Assembly: GCA_019279435.1 (NCBI GenBank)
Contig: JAAALK010000287.1
Coordinates: 68,141,144-68,205,143 of the forward strand
DNA length: 64,000 bases
Source of the DNA: Zizania palustris
Taxonomy: Eukaryota > Streptophyta > Magnoliopsida > Poales > Poaceae
Direction of reading: 5' to 3'
The notes below the pieces were generated by a model, which worked only from the letters and a program-made list of their open reading frames with translations, searched no databases and was not told the origin of the DNA. Positions 1 to 10,010 of the stretch are shown in pieces. Made by a program: the position numbers and the translations under genes. How positions within the stretch are numbered: the stretch's first letter is position 1; the number at the start of each line of letters is the position of its first letter.

Positions 1-126
1 CCCTCCCAGCCAACTTCGTTCTTCCAGCGCATCCACTAGACGTAGGAAGTGTTTGAGAGGTAGGAATTATCTGAACCATGAGCTTTATTAATTCAGAAGG
101 TGTTTACAAATGGTTATAAGGAGCCC
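1..126 (-). other. 3' noncoding region downstream of the Tat integrase
   Basis: This short stretch lies after the integrase stop codon at 127. I see no coding potential, polypurine tract or LTR boundary in it. In Tat elements this side usually carries further noncoding sequence, an extra ORF and the 3' LTR, all of which would be beyond the window edge. Confidence 0.5.
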
Positions 127-1016
127 CTATGCGAAATATCGCTTTAAGTGCTCCGCATGCCATGTATGTGTTAACTCTTCGCCTTCTAAATTAGCTAACT
201 TAAAAGAACCAGGGCGTCCTGATCGGAGAATTATGTATGGACCTTCCCACTTATTCCCTAATTTCCCTGGTGCTATAATACTTCGCAAAACAAGATGGCC
301 TGGCTTAAGTTCATTAAGCTTGACCTTCGGGTCAAACCAAGTCTTCGTCTGCTGATGATATTTTGACAAATTGGCGACAGCTCGAAGTCTTGTTTCTTCT
401 GTTAAATCAAGTGAAGTTTGCCTTTTTGCTTCTATTTCTGGTTCAGTGCTGCGAAGGGATCCTCCTTTAAGCTCCGTTGGCGTCATAGCTTCATCTCCGA
501 ATAATAGTCTGAAAAGAGTGAAACCCGTGGACCTTGTTTGAGTGGTCCGAATGGACCATAGAATCTTCGGGAGCTCCTCGGTCCACAATCCTTTCGCCAT
601 TCCTACTATTCTTCGATTCAACCCTGATAAGATATTACCATTGACTCTTTCAACAGCTCCGTTAGACTGAGGATGTCGCACTGCAGCGAATCATAATTGT
701 ATGCCAAGATCTTCACAAAACTTCCTGAAGGGCTCTGCATCAAAATGTGTCCCATTATCGACTGTGAGCTGCCGAGGCACAACGAACCGGCATATAATAT
801 TTTTCCAGAAAATTTTTGTACATTATTCGAAGTGATAGCAGTGAGGGGCTCTGCTTCGACCCATTTGGAAAAATACTCAATTGCTACCACTATGAATTTC
901 AAATTTCCTTTTGCTACTGGGAAGGGGCCAATAAGGTCCATGCCCCATCTGGCCATGGGCCAAACTGGGGCAATGACTTGTAGAGTTGTTGGTGGATGAT
1001 GACTTCTTCTTCCCAT
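127..1016 (-). pseudogene. Tat integrase core and C-terminal domain
   Basis: Integrase inserts the element's cDNA into chromosomes. The upstream part (1016-618) carries the core start: WGMDLIGPFPVAKGN and VVAIEYFSKWVEAEPL match gypsy integrases, with the first catalytic Asp in GMDLIGP. The downstream part (681-127) continues with HPQSNGAVERVN, containing the catalytic Glu. It ends in the conserved C-terminal fold (LKPGHLVLR, GKLGNKWEGPYII, HTWHAEHLKRYFA). The two parts are in different frames; a single-base insertion near 690-715, inside the LAY...AVRHP stretch, explains this. The C-terminus and stop look intact. Confidence 0.85.
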
Positions 1017-1028
1017 CCATTGACAACC

Positions 1029-1727
1029 CTAGCAAGTGCGGACTAAGCTCTCCACATTAGCTACTATTGTAGGCCAATAAAGCCCTTGACGAAGTGTTTT
1101 TCCTGCCAAAGCTCGAGGGGCCAGATGGCTACCGCAAAGTCCTTCATGAATTCCTCGAAGAATCTCTTGACCTTTGGTTTGAGATATACATCGGAGCAGA
1201 GGGGAACATACTCCGGCCTTGTACAAAATACTGTTGTTTATATGATAATTTCGAATTCTAAGCTTCAACCTCAAAAGCTGTGTCCTTTCAGGAAAATTTG
1301 CTTCTCCTTGCAACAATTCTATAATTGAACTCCGCCAATCTGTACTTGGAATGCAAAGGACTTCCGCAGAAAGGACCTGTGTTACTGAAGGTGCATTGAG
1401 ATCATAAAAAGCTTCTTCTGGAATGTCCATGGCTCCGACTGCAGCTTTCGCCAAAGTATCAGCTTGCATATTTTCAGCTCTGGGTATACTTCGAATGGAA
1501 ATCCCTTTGAATGATGCTTCAATCTTATGGATCTCTTCCAAATATTTTGCAAGCTGTGGATGATGAACTTGAAAACTCTTATCTACGTGCCCTGCTGCAA
1601 TTTGAGAATCTGTTTTAATAACAACTCTTGTAGCCCCCAAAGCACGTGCCTTTCGAAGTCCTAACAAAATTCCTTTGTACTCCGCTGTATTATTGGTGGA
1701 CTTAAAGTTGAGCCTTGTGGAGTACAT
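1029..1727 (-). pseudogene. Second RNase H (aRNH-like) and integrase zinc domain
   Basis: The first about 125 residues look like the additional archaeal-type RNase H of the Tat lineage: LNFKSTNNTAEYKGIL, then VVIKTDSQIAAGHV and ADTLAKAA. The start of this domain, IYSDGAFQASRAGV, lies just upstream at 1761-1800 before a stop codon. After a linker comes the integrase HHCC zinc domain (EILRGIHEGLCGSH, LYWPTIVANVESLVRTC). A UAG directly after RTC (about 1026-1028) separates it from GCQ and the integrase core, in the same frame. RNase H degrades the RNA of RNA:DNA hybrids during reverse transcription. Confidence 0.83.
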
Positions 1728-1760
1728 TTCTTTTTGCCCTGAAGGTGAAATTATTACTGC

Positions 1761-3410
1761 TCAGACACCTGCTCTAGATGCTTGGAAAGCTCCATCGGAG
1801 TATATGGTCCAAATTCCTTCAATTGGTTTCTCCAGAGCCCATACTACAAGAGGAGTCCATTCTGCCACGAAGTCTGCCAACACTTGTGACTTAATTGCTG
1901 TCCTTGCCATGAAGGAGATGCTAAAGGGTGCTAATTCAACATCCCACTTCCCAATTCTTCCTGTAGAATCCTTACTTCGGAGCATATCTCCTAAGGGATA
2001 TGAAGTTGGTACAATCATATTATATGCTAGGAAATAATGTCTCAACTTCCTCGAAGCATTTATTAGAGCATAGGTGAACTTCTCAAGCTCGTAATATCTT
2101 GTTTTTGCTCCGGACAATGCTTCAGATACAAAGTAGACTGGATTCTGTACCAACTTCCCATTGAACTCAACTTCTCTAACAAGGATTGCACTGACAGCGG
2201 AGCCAGTAGCCGCAAGGTAAAGGAGTAGGGTTTCATCTGCAACAGGCACCGTGAGTGTAGCGAGGTTACTGAGATAATTCTTAATATCATCAAAGCTCTT
2301 TTGACACTCCGGTGTCCATGCAAAATCATCAGACCCCTTCAATGCTTTGAAAATGGGCAAACTTCTCTCCGCGGACCTTGCTAGGAATCTGTTAAGTGCT
2401 GTAAGACGACCAGTCAGCTTTTGCACTTGCTTCAAATTTTCCGGAGGAGCCATCCTTTGCAATGCAGTTATTTGAGTGGGGCTAGCTTCGATCCATCTGC
2501 TTGAAACTAGATACCCTAACAACTTTCCAGCCTGAGCCCCGAAAATACATTTTTCGAGGTTAAGACAGATTCCACATGCCCGAAGGCTATTGAATGTTTC
2601 TGCTAAGTCTAGGCTATGTTGGTGCTTTAAAGCACTCTTTATTACAATGTCATCCATATAGGCTTCTACATTGTGGCCTATTTGATGACCTAGAGCCTTA
2701 GCGATTAACCTCGAAAAAGTTGCCCCGGTATTTCTTAAGCCAAAGGGCATTCTTACATAGCAGAGTACTCCCGAAGGAGTTACAAAGCTTGTTTTGATTT
2801 CATCTTCGCGCTTTAACCAAATTTGATGATAGCCAGAATACGCATCAAGAAAGCTTAATAACTCCGAACCAGCAGTGGAATCAACCAATTGATCAATTCG
2901 GGGCATGGGATAGGGGTCACGGGGGCATGCTTTATTCAAAGATGTAAAGTCAATACACATGCGCCACTTCCCGAAAGATTTCTTCCTAACGAAGACTGGG
3001 TTGGCTAGCCACTCCGTATGAGCTACTTCTCTAATAATCCCAGCATTCAGCAGCTTTTCCACTTCATCTTTAGCAAGGATGGCCCTCTCCGCAGATAGCT
3101 TCTGGAGTCCTTGTCGGACAGGCGGAACCTTCGGGTTCACAAGTAAACTATGCTCAATAATATCCCGACTGACTCCGATAATGTCCTCATCAGACCAGGC
3201 AAAGACATGTAAATTCTCTCCAACTACTTTTTCTAACGAAGTAGCGACTTCTGGAGGCAAATCTTTGCCAAACTGAAATGAATAGTCTTTGTCGTCTTTG
3301 ACAATAACCTTCGTTATAATCTCCCCTTCAGGGCTTGGCCTTGGGAAGGACTTCTTCGAAGGTTCACCTGAAGTAGAAATATCCTCCGGGTTGCCTTGCA
3401 TGCTGTTCAC
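1761..3410 (-). pseudogene. Tat reverse transcriptase and RNase H
   Basis: This 549-codon open stretch has the full RT: KWRMCIDFTSLNKACPRD, the catalytic FLDAYSGYHQ, MPFGLRNTGATFSRL and YMDDIVIKS with both Asp residues, then LTGRLTALNRFLARS and the first RNase H (YYELEKFTYALI, HYFLAYNMIV). The second RNase H starts at the end (IYSDGAF) and is cut by a stop. RT copies the element's RNA into DNA in cytoplasmic particles. The catalytic residues are intact, so decay is by nonsense codons either side rather than loss of motifs. Confidence 0.9.
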
Positions 3411-3464
3411 CTGTCTCGGGTCAAGAGGAGGGCCATGACCATATTCCGCTCTTCACGCAATGGC

Positions 3465-3962
3465 CTAATCTCCGAAAACAGTGAGCACTCCCGCTTGTGT
3501 GGGCATCTTCATACACAAATAATTATGATACGCCACAGCTCCGAACTTATTCAACATGCCCCTCCCGAAGATAACATTGTATGCATACGGGGCATCCACA
3601 ACATCAAAAATCACCTCCTCCGTTCTGGCCAGTAGCCCCTCTCCGAAGGTGACCTCCAGACCTATTTGGTCGAGGGCATAGAGAGGGGGTCCTGCGAAGC
3701 CTTTCAAAGGATGAGCTGCTGGGAGTAGATGCTTTCTGGAGATGCAGAGTTGATCGAAGGCTTGGACGAAGATAATATCTGCTGAACTCCCTCCGTCAAT
3801 CAATACTCTCTGGACTTCAGTCCCTGCTATATTGGCAGTGATGACAAGTTGGTCTGCATGTGGAAACTTTATGCCCGCTGCATCATCTGTGGAGAAAGAT
3901 ATTGGCACATGGGACCATTCAGGCATGGTAGCCGCAGACGAAGAAGTTCTAATATGGCCCAC
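3465..3962 (-). pseudogene. Retropepsin-like aspartic protease of the Tat element
   Basis: The motif VLIDGGSSADIIF is the active-site loop of plant Tat-type proteases, in which DGGSSAD replaces the usual DSG; it lies about 60 residues in. A second typical block is FAGPPLYALDQIGLEVTFGEG, and the domain ends with NVIFGRGMLNKFGAV...LCMKMPT. The enzyme would cut the Gag-Pol polyprotein. It is in frame with gag and RT but isolated by stops on both sides (near 3464 and 3963). Confidence 0.85.
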
Positions 3963-4199
3963 CTCCCGGACATATTCTCTTCTCTACCTCTTCGACATAC
4001 TACCAAGAGTCCCTCCTCCGGAAATGGGGAGGACTACTCTTTTCCCTCGATCTTGGCCATCTTCCTGCTTCAGAGGTGGCATAACATTGACCACTGGAGG
4101 TTGCCTTGCAGGGTCGAAGTTATCTATATGTGCCACAGCCTAGACAGGCTCCGGACGCACCCCAGGAGGAACTCGGTCAGTAGTGCCTCGACCTGAAGT

Positions 4200-5516
4200 T
4201 CTTTCAAGGTACTCGCCTCTTAAAGCGAGTATAGACTTGCACGCATCAGTTGCGTGACTTCAATTCTCACCATGGACACAGCAGAAGAAGGCCTGGGCTT
4301 TGCCAGCCGGCTTCCCTGGCAGCCTCCAGCCGCTGGTCTTGCTTCCTGAAGGTTGCGAAGTCTTAGGGGCAAATTTCTGTGGAGGTGCAATGTTCAAGAC
4401 TTCTGAACGAGGATGATTTTGCCCCCGACGCCTGTCATGCTGAACTTCCAAGTTAGGCCCCTGTGAAGGTGTTGAAGTCTTCACTTCCAACTTGACTTCT
4501 TGCAGGATTGACGGGGTTGAAGCAGTTCTCCAAAGCCACCCTTCTTCCGACCTTGCATATTCTTCGAAATAAGACATCAACTGAGCAACAGAAGATATCT
4601 GTTTCCAGTGAAGTTTATCAAGGAGGCCCGCATGGGTAACTCCCTGTCGAGCTGCATCAACTACGAAGGATGTAGTCAACCCTCGAATCTGCGACTTCGT
4701 ATGAGCGAAGCGCTTGAAATATTGCCTTAAAGTCTCTCCGGGCTACTGCTTCACCTGGAAAAGGCTTCCTGTAGACATTGGGGGTATGAAGGTACCCTGA
4801 AAGTTGCTTATGAACTTCTTCCTTAACTGCTCCCAGGTTCTAATTGACCCTGGCTTCAGGGACCAGAACCACCGTAGAGCCACCCCTTCAAGAGCTAGAG
4901 GGAAGCACTTGGCCATGGTTTCTCGCACTCCTCCACTGGCCTCAATTGCTAATTCATAATAACGCGAGAACTCCCTAGGGTCTTCGTCTCCAGCATATTT
5001 GCAAAGTTTCGAAGTTTTAAACTTAGGATCGAAGCACACTTTCTGTAGCTCGGGATGCAGCGGAGACTCATTGTCGAAGGAAGCGTTCCCGGGGGCTTTA
5101 GGATAGGGAAGTTCGTCGTCTTGGGGCACTTCGGGGATGACCGGGGTGGCCTAAGAACGAAGCCTATCTGTGACTTCTTGCCGCCACCTCGCTACTTCAG
5201 CTTGGAGACTGGCCATTTGAGCGTCCATATCGCCAACACCATCTTCATCTCCTCCGGAAGGACCTTCCGGGTCTTGAGAACTGTATGCATCAGTTCGAAG
5301 TGGAACTTGAGGTGGAAGAGGAACTCCGGTTGGCCGAAGTATGGATGGAGTTGGGGGAGGAACTCCGTATGCTCAAGGAAGGGGAATTCCTTCTGGAGTC
5401 TGAGGTGGAGGAAATGTTGAAGGTCCTCCGACCTCAACTGTGCTCGAAGATCTTAGTCCGAAGGTCCGAGGGGACCTCCGAGTAGGACTACCACCTGAAC
5501 TCCGCTTGGGAGGCAT
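4200..5516 (-). pseudogene. Tat gag (capsid-nucleocapsid) with nonsense codons
   Basis: The likely start is the ATG at 5516 (MPPKRSSGG, basic and Ser/Thr-rich), 44 bases inside the primer site; the shorter open stretch from 5129 begins mid-protein. The retrotransposon gag domain is seen at 5129-4743 (FDPKFKTSKLCKYAGDEDP, LALEGVALRWFWSL, WEQLRKKFISNFQG). It is followed by a UAG and then PGETLRQYFKRF. The C-terminal half (4679-4260) carries a Cys/His remnant of a zinc knuckle (CCVHGEN...SHATDAC) with a UGA inside it. Additional stops lie near 5385 and 5150. Gag builds the virus-like particle. Confidence 0.8.
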
Positions 5517-5559
5517 GGTTTGAGAACTTGGTAGAGAACAAAGTTTTTTGGACTAGACA

Positions 5560-5576
5560 CCCAACGGACGGCGCCA
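5560..5576 (-). promoter_or_regulatory. Primer binding site of the Tat element
   Basis: Read on the minus strand, TGGCGCCGTCCGTTGGG begins two bases inside the LTR edge. TGGCGCC-type sites are usual in Tat elements and resemble the complement of tRNA-Asp 3' ends. The same site recurs in the duplicated block at 7303-7319 in slightly different form. Confidence 0.75.
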
Positions 5577-5578
5577 AC

Positions 5579-5944
5579 TGTTGGCGTAAAAGATTACGCT
5601 AACAGGTTTTCAGAGTTTGGAAACCAACAAACGAAGTGTTTGTGAAATGAACTATTTCAAGCCTCTGAATTGGATAATAGCTCGAAGCAGTTCGAAGATG
5701 TGTATTGAATAACTCAGTTTTCGATGCTCATTACAGGGTAAAACGAGGAGTATTTATAGGCCAAAACCTTAAGGAAAAGACCCTTTTACCCCTCTGTTAC
5801 AACTGACATAGTGGAAACTATTCGGTACCCTTAATAGGTCTAAAACGGTAAAAGACTAATCTAATGAGAAAGAAGATAAGTCTTCCATCTTAGCTGGCAA
5901 GAGCGCTCTCTGAAGGGTAAATGTTCGAAGATATACTCCGAACT
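5579..5944 (-). repeat. 5' LTR of the Tat element (minimum extent)
   Basis: The LTR starts on the plus strand with TGTTGGCGTAAAAGATTACG. The stretch to 5944 is repeated almost base for base at 7322-7687, which fixes the minimum extent. The outer end is not certain; the LTR may run on towards about 6030-6090. A minus-strand TATA box (5751-5758) places the transcription start near 5720. The terminal TGTTGGCGTAA...TTACGCTAACA is itself an inverted repeat. Confidence 0.75.
5751..5758 (-). promoter_or_regulatory. LTR TATA box
   Basis: TATAAATA on the minus strand inside the LTR, about 170 bases before the LTR's internal edge. It is conserved in the duplicate at 7494-7501. Confidence 0.6.
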
Positions 5945-6094
5945 TAAGAAGCCAGAAAGCCTTTTAGACTTAGAAGAAATAGCCGTTGGCTTTTTCCTTC
6001 CAGCAGAAGTTACGTGGTGCGTTAACTTCGCAAAGAGTAACGGTCGAGAATGCGAAACGGCAAATGTGAACGGTAAAAAATCGTGTGCCTGGGC

Positions 6095-6102
6095 TATAAA
6101 TA
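6095..6102 (+). promoter_or_regulatory. TATA box of the antisense ORF
   Basis: TATAAATA on the plus strand, about 100 bases before the ATG at 6197 and pointing away from the gag-pol promoter at 5751. A TATA box in the corresponding place (21939) precedes the homologous ORF of fragment F, which supports a real, separate promoter. Confidence 0.55.
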
Positions 6103-6196
6103 GAGGACCCATACACCTCTCGAATACCTTCCTCACCGTCTTTGCGCATCCAAGCCCTAGCCTCCAGATTCTAGCTTTAGCATTTGGTGCGAGTTC

Positions 6197-7268
6197 ATGG
6201 CGAAAACCAGCTTCAAGGTTCGTGGGGCGGCTTCAGCCCTAGCCCGACAAGAGGCTGCGGCTGCGGCAGTGGTAGCAACAGTGGCGGCAGTGGCTCCGAC
6301 GGGAAATCCCCAACAGACTGGTCCCCAAGATCTCCTTCCGGCTTCTTCAAAGTATCCGGACCAACCTTATACACTGGGGCCATCTACTTCCAAGAGAGAG
6401 ACGATCGCAGCAGCAGTTGAGGGGAAGATTGGCTCAGGGGTCATCATCCGGAAACCAGGAAAAGAATCCATCCCCGCCCCGAGGCCTGGAGAAGTTGTGG
6501 TCTTAGAAGCCTTCTTTGAAGCGGGGTTAGGACTCCTAGCAGTGGACTTCCTTTCGGAGGTATTATCTTTGTTCCACATTACTCTTCCCCAATTATCTCC
6601 GAACGCAATAGTGCACTTGTCCATCTTCGAATGGGCGTTACGAGCTGAAGGCTGCGAAGGGAGAGTAGAAATTTTCGCAGCATTGCATAGGGCATCTTGC
6701 CAACATAAACTTACCAAGGGTCCGGAGGGGAGAAGATTGTGGTAGTCTTCGGCAGCATCAATTTTAGACTTCGGGATGAATTCCAACTGCGATTTCCAGC
6801 GAAGGCCATCAACGCTAGATGGTACATAGATTGGATTCTCCGATGGTTTTATGCCGAGGTGGGAGCAGGCAGTCGTCTGGTCGGACCTCTGCAAGATATA
6901 AACTTCCGAAGAGAAGCTCTAGTTCACCCGGACCCTGGTCATCTCGAAGCTCACCTTAGCTTGCTTCAACGGATTAGTCACCGCATGAGCATGCGGGACT
7001 TAGCCGAGGAGTTCATCGGGCTCCAAATCCCACCTCTGATGGCCAACTGGCCTGTAACCTTCGAAGAAGATCCGGAGGGTGGACTCTGAAAAATATCTTC
7101 GAACTCGAGCCATGCAGGTAGCTTTGAAAACAACTTGGTGCATATACAATTATTTGATGAAATGACTAATGCAAACTTATCTTTCAGCTTCCCAAGCTCC
7201 CATGACTTCGGAATAAATTGTTCGAGCTGCAGAGAAGATTCTGGGAGTTCCAACTCCGGCCAAAAAGG
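6197..7268 (+). pseudogene. Antisense extra ORF of a Tat element (Transposase_28-like), 5' part
   Basis: The ORF starts at MAKTSFKVRG, with an Ala-rich N-terminus, and runs 182 codons. It then continues one frame over from about 6740 (FGSINFRLRDEFQLRF... to 7089), so one frameshift is present. The core (VVLEAFFEAGLGLLAVDFLSE, LSPNAIVHLSIFEWALRAEGCEG) matches the plant family called 'putative gypsy type transposon' (Transposase_28). Family members are extra ORFs of Tat elements, often antisense to pol; their function is unknown. After an apparent intron, a second exon begins near 7188 (IVRAAEKILGVPTPAKK), homologous to exon 2 of the copy at 22093-24808. It is cut by the block at 7269. Confidence 0.72.
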
Positions 7269-7687
7269 ACTTGGTAGAGAACGAAGTTTTTTGGACTAGA
7301 CTCCCCACGGACGGTGCCAACTGTTGGCGTAAAAGATTACGCTAACAGGTTTTCAGAGTTTGGAAACCAACAAACGAAGTGTTTGTGAAATGAACTATTT
7401 CAAGCCTCTGAATTGGATAATAGCTCGAAGCAGTTCGAAGATGTGTATTGAATAACTAAGTTTTCGATGCTCATTACAGGGTAAAACGGGGGGTATTTAT
7501 AGGCCAAAACCTTAAGGAAAAGACCCTTTTACCCCTCTGTTACAACCGACATAGTGGAAACTATTCGGTACCCTTAATAGGTCTAAAACGGTAAAAGACT
7601 AATCTAATGAGAAAGAAGATAAGTCTTCCATCTTAGCTGGCAAGAGCGCTCTCTGAAGGGTCAATGTTCGAATATATACTCTGAACT
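7269..7687 (-). repeat. 419-bp duplicate of LTR, primer site and leader inserted in the antisense ORF
   Basis: This block matches 5526-5944 with only scattered substitutions and no visible length change. It contains the gag-side leader, the primer site (7303-7319) and the LTR from 7322 up to part of U3. On either side the antisense ORF continues: exon-2-like sequence before 7269 and more ORF-like sequence after 7687. It is not a whole LTR and has no obvious target duplication, so origin by recombination or aberrant reverse transcription is more likely than normal insertion. Confidence 0.7.
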
Positions 7688-7844
7688 AGAGTTCACCTCT
7701 ATCCTTCGAACTTGTATCAATGTACTTCCGGAGTTAGATGCTGGAAACCTTCGATTAAATCACCTGCCTTTGTCTTGTTGCAGCAATGACTCTGACGATG
7801 AAGTATTTCCCCCAACACTAACATACTTAACCAATTTTCCAAGT
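7688..7844 (+). pseudogene. Antisense extra ORF, continuation after the inserted block
   Basis: Sequence after the block has an exon-like end (near 7710), a plausible intron with GT...TGCAG (acceptor at about 7785), and an acidic exon start NDSDDEVFPP. This parallels exon 3 of the F copy, which is also Ser/Asp/Glu-rich at its start. It runs into the Tekay-like LTR near 7845. Confidence 0.4.
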
Positions 7845-9994
7845 TCTTCAGAATTCCAAGAGATGAGAAATATACCAGGGATTATAATAGAGTAAGAGTG
7901 ACCATTCTATTCTATGACTCATATTTAGCCTACTAGCAGTCGTGTCGATACTCTGGACACTAACTAATATTTAATAATAAAGGTGACAAGGAAAATGAGT
8001 TCAATAGCATGGCTTGGGTTTGCACAACAAGGTCATGAGAACTAAATAATATAGTGCAAGGCTTTCAATTGGACTAATGCATTTATATCCTACGGGTTAT
8101 AGCGATATTTAATTAAAAACATGGGTTCAATATGATCAAAATTAGGGTTGTGACTTCTCTTGATCAGCAAATGGGGATGGTGGGACCTCTGGAAAATGCT
8201 CTAGCTCCTCGACAGCTTCGTAATCTTATTGGCACGTGAATCAAGACAAGAAAACAATTAAAATAAATAAAATAAACAGTACAAACATTTCAATTAGATT
8301 GATTAAAGTTGTAGCGGATTAAATCAGGAATTATCTGGAATTTAAATGGTGAAATTTGGAGTTAAATTGAGTGAGATATGAATTTTAGAAGTTAAAAATG
8401 ATTTCTAGAATTTTATTTTAAATTAAAACAGACTCTGGTCCACGGTGAGCCTAGTCCACGGTGAACCTAAGTACTGTGTGGTGCACCGGAGCACTGACGG
8501 CCGTTGGATCGCAATCAGAAGGTTGCCGGTGATGCGGGACCTTTAAATGAAAATCAATGGTCAAGATTAAAATAATCTGAACCGGTATCGATCGATGACT
8601 GGCGTCCGCGCTGGGGTTTAAGTGGCATCCGATGGTTGAGATCACTGGAGACCTATTCTAGAAAAAGGGACGGTCCAGATTAAACTGATGGATGATTTAA
8701 TGTTGGCCATTCAAACCCGATCGCACGACTAGAGTTGTATCTGGCATGCGCGTGGCAACAAGGAGGGGATCCCGTCTTCTCCGGTGATGGCAGTGGGTGG
8801 TGACGGAGCTAGCGGCGATGGCGATGGCTAAAAACCTCGGGCAAAAGAATAAATGGAATGATAAAAGCACGGGGGTCATCATGGTACCAGAGTTGAGACT
8901 TGATGACGACGAGACGTGGCCAGCGACGAGTGGATGCGATGGAGCTGTTTTGGGTCGACGATGACAACGGTCCTCCGGTGGGCGGCAGCATGAATGGGTG
9001 GGTTTCTAGGGAAGAGAAGACAATGGCGATCATGATGAGGTCATCGGTGTGGCGAGTGGTGAGCTTCGGCAATGACTAGCGGCGAATGGACGGGAAACAA
9101 AGCGGTTGCGGCGAAAAAAGGTACGAGGCCGCTCTGGTTGCATTGGCTTGGAGATGGCTGGATGACTAGAAACGGAGGGCGCAAGGGGTCTTATAGGTAG
9201 CCGTCGGCGTCAAGGATGGAAGGCGGAGGGAGGGAAACTGAGAGAGTTTCCAAATTACCTCCAACGATGTTTCCATAAGCACGAATACACTAAACTCGGA
9301 TGGGATTTGGCTTGGGATTGGGGGAAAGTGATCACCGGAGCATGGGGAGCGCGATCTCGAGGTCAATTTAGTGGGATGCACACGAAGAAGGCGGGATTGG
9401 GCTAGGGTTCACCTGACGCGAGATTTTACGGTGATTCCCGTCGGTGAAGATGAAGCTGACAGGCGGGGTCCACTAGTCAGTGGGTCCGGGCAAGCAGTGA
9501 GAGATAGGAAGAGAGGACACGTGGCACGCGGGAGTGGCATGCGAGGCTGACATGCAGGTCCCGTGTGTTAGTGAGGGTAAGGGGGTTGGGCTGGCCTGGC
9601 TTGGAAGGGGATTGGGAGGAAGCGGCCCATCACTAATTAAAATACATTTTCCATTTAATTTAATTCCTGAAATTCATTTGAATTCTCTCTACTAGTTGCA
9701 AAGGTCCTAAAATTTTTAAAAAATCCTAAAAATTTATCTTGACTTGGGGAACCTAACATAAATTTCCCAACTCAAGATTTGCATTATTTCTCATGGTTTT
9801 TATTTATTTGTCTCTTTTTGGTTCAAACTTAGTTAAATTTTTTTATTCCAATTTTTTTATTTACTTCATTTTAATTCTTCCCTAATATTTCTAATTATTT
9901 ATTATTTTCCATCATTTTATTATTCAAACTTAATTTATTTAAATTTTTTAATTTTCCTTCAAGTAAATTTATTTTGAAAAATCAAGGTGTTACA
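7845..9994 (-). repeat. 3' LTR of element D (left end truncated)
   Basis: The internal edge is TGTAACACC on the minus strand, ending at 9994. Sequence from about 7850 to 8230 aligns with 34690-35070, and the GC-rich middle (8430-9600) parallels the GC-rich core of G's LTR. Open frames of 60-90 codons in it are not conserved and are noise. Confidence 0.75.
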
Positions 9995-10010
9995 ATCCTA
10001 CCCCCTTACA
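9995..10010 (-). promoter_or_regulatory. Polypurine tract of element D
   Basis: GTAAGGGGGTAGGAT on the minus strand sits directly before the 3' LTR. It matches the tract of element G at 37093-37104. Confidence 0.65.

Larger units (their letters stand above)
1..5944 (-). mobile_element. Tat-lineage Ty3/gypsy retrotransposon (partial, left end outside window)
   Basis: On the minus strand the order is LTR (from 5579), a TGGCGCC-type primer site, gag, protease, RT, RNase H, a second RNase H and integrase, ending at 127. The 3' noncoding part and 3' LTR lie left of the window. Tat assignment rests on RT motifs (FLDAYSGYHQ, YMDDIVIKS), the LIDGGSSADI protease motif and two RNase H-like regions. 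From the gag start at 5516 to about 720 everything is in one reading frame, broken only by stop codons; one frameshift lies near 680-720. The copy is dead but structurally almost complete. Confidence 0.88.

Noticed and set aside
6367..6894. 175-codon minus-strand frame
   Set aside because: The plus strand carries the recognisable conserved family; the minus frame has no motif.
8451..9381. Short minus-strand frames in the 8.4-9.4 kb GC-rich region
   Set aside because: They lie within the LTR of element D and are not conserved in the LTRs of G.
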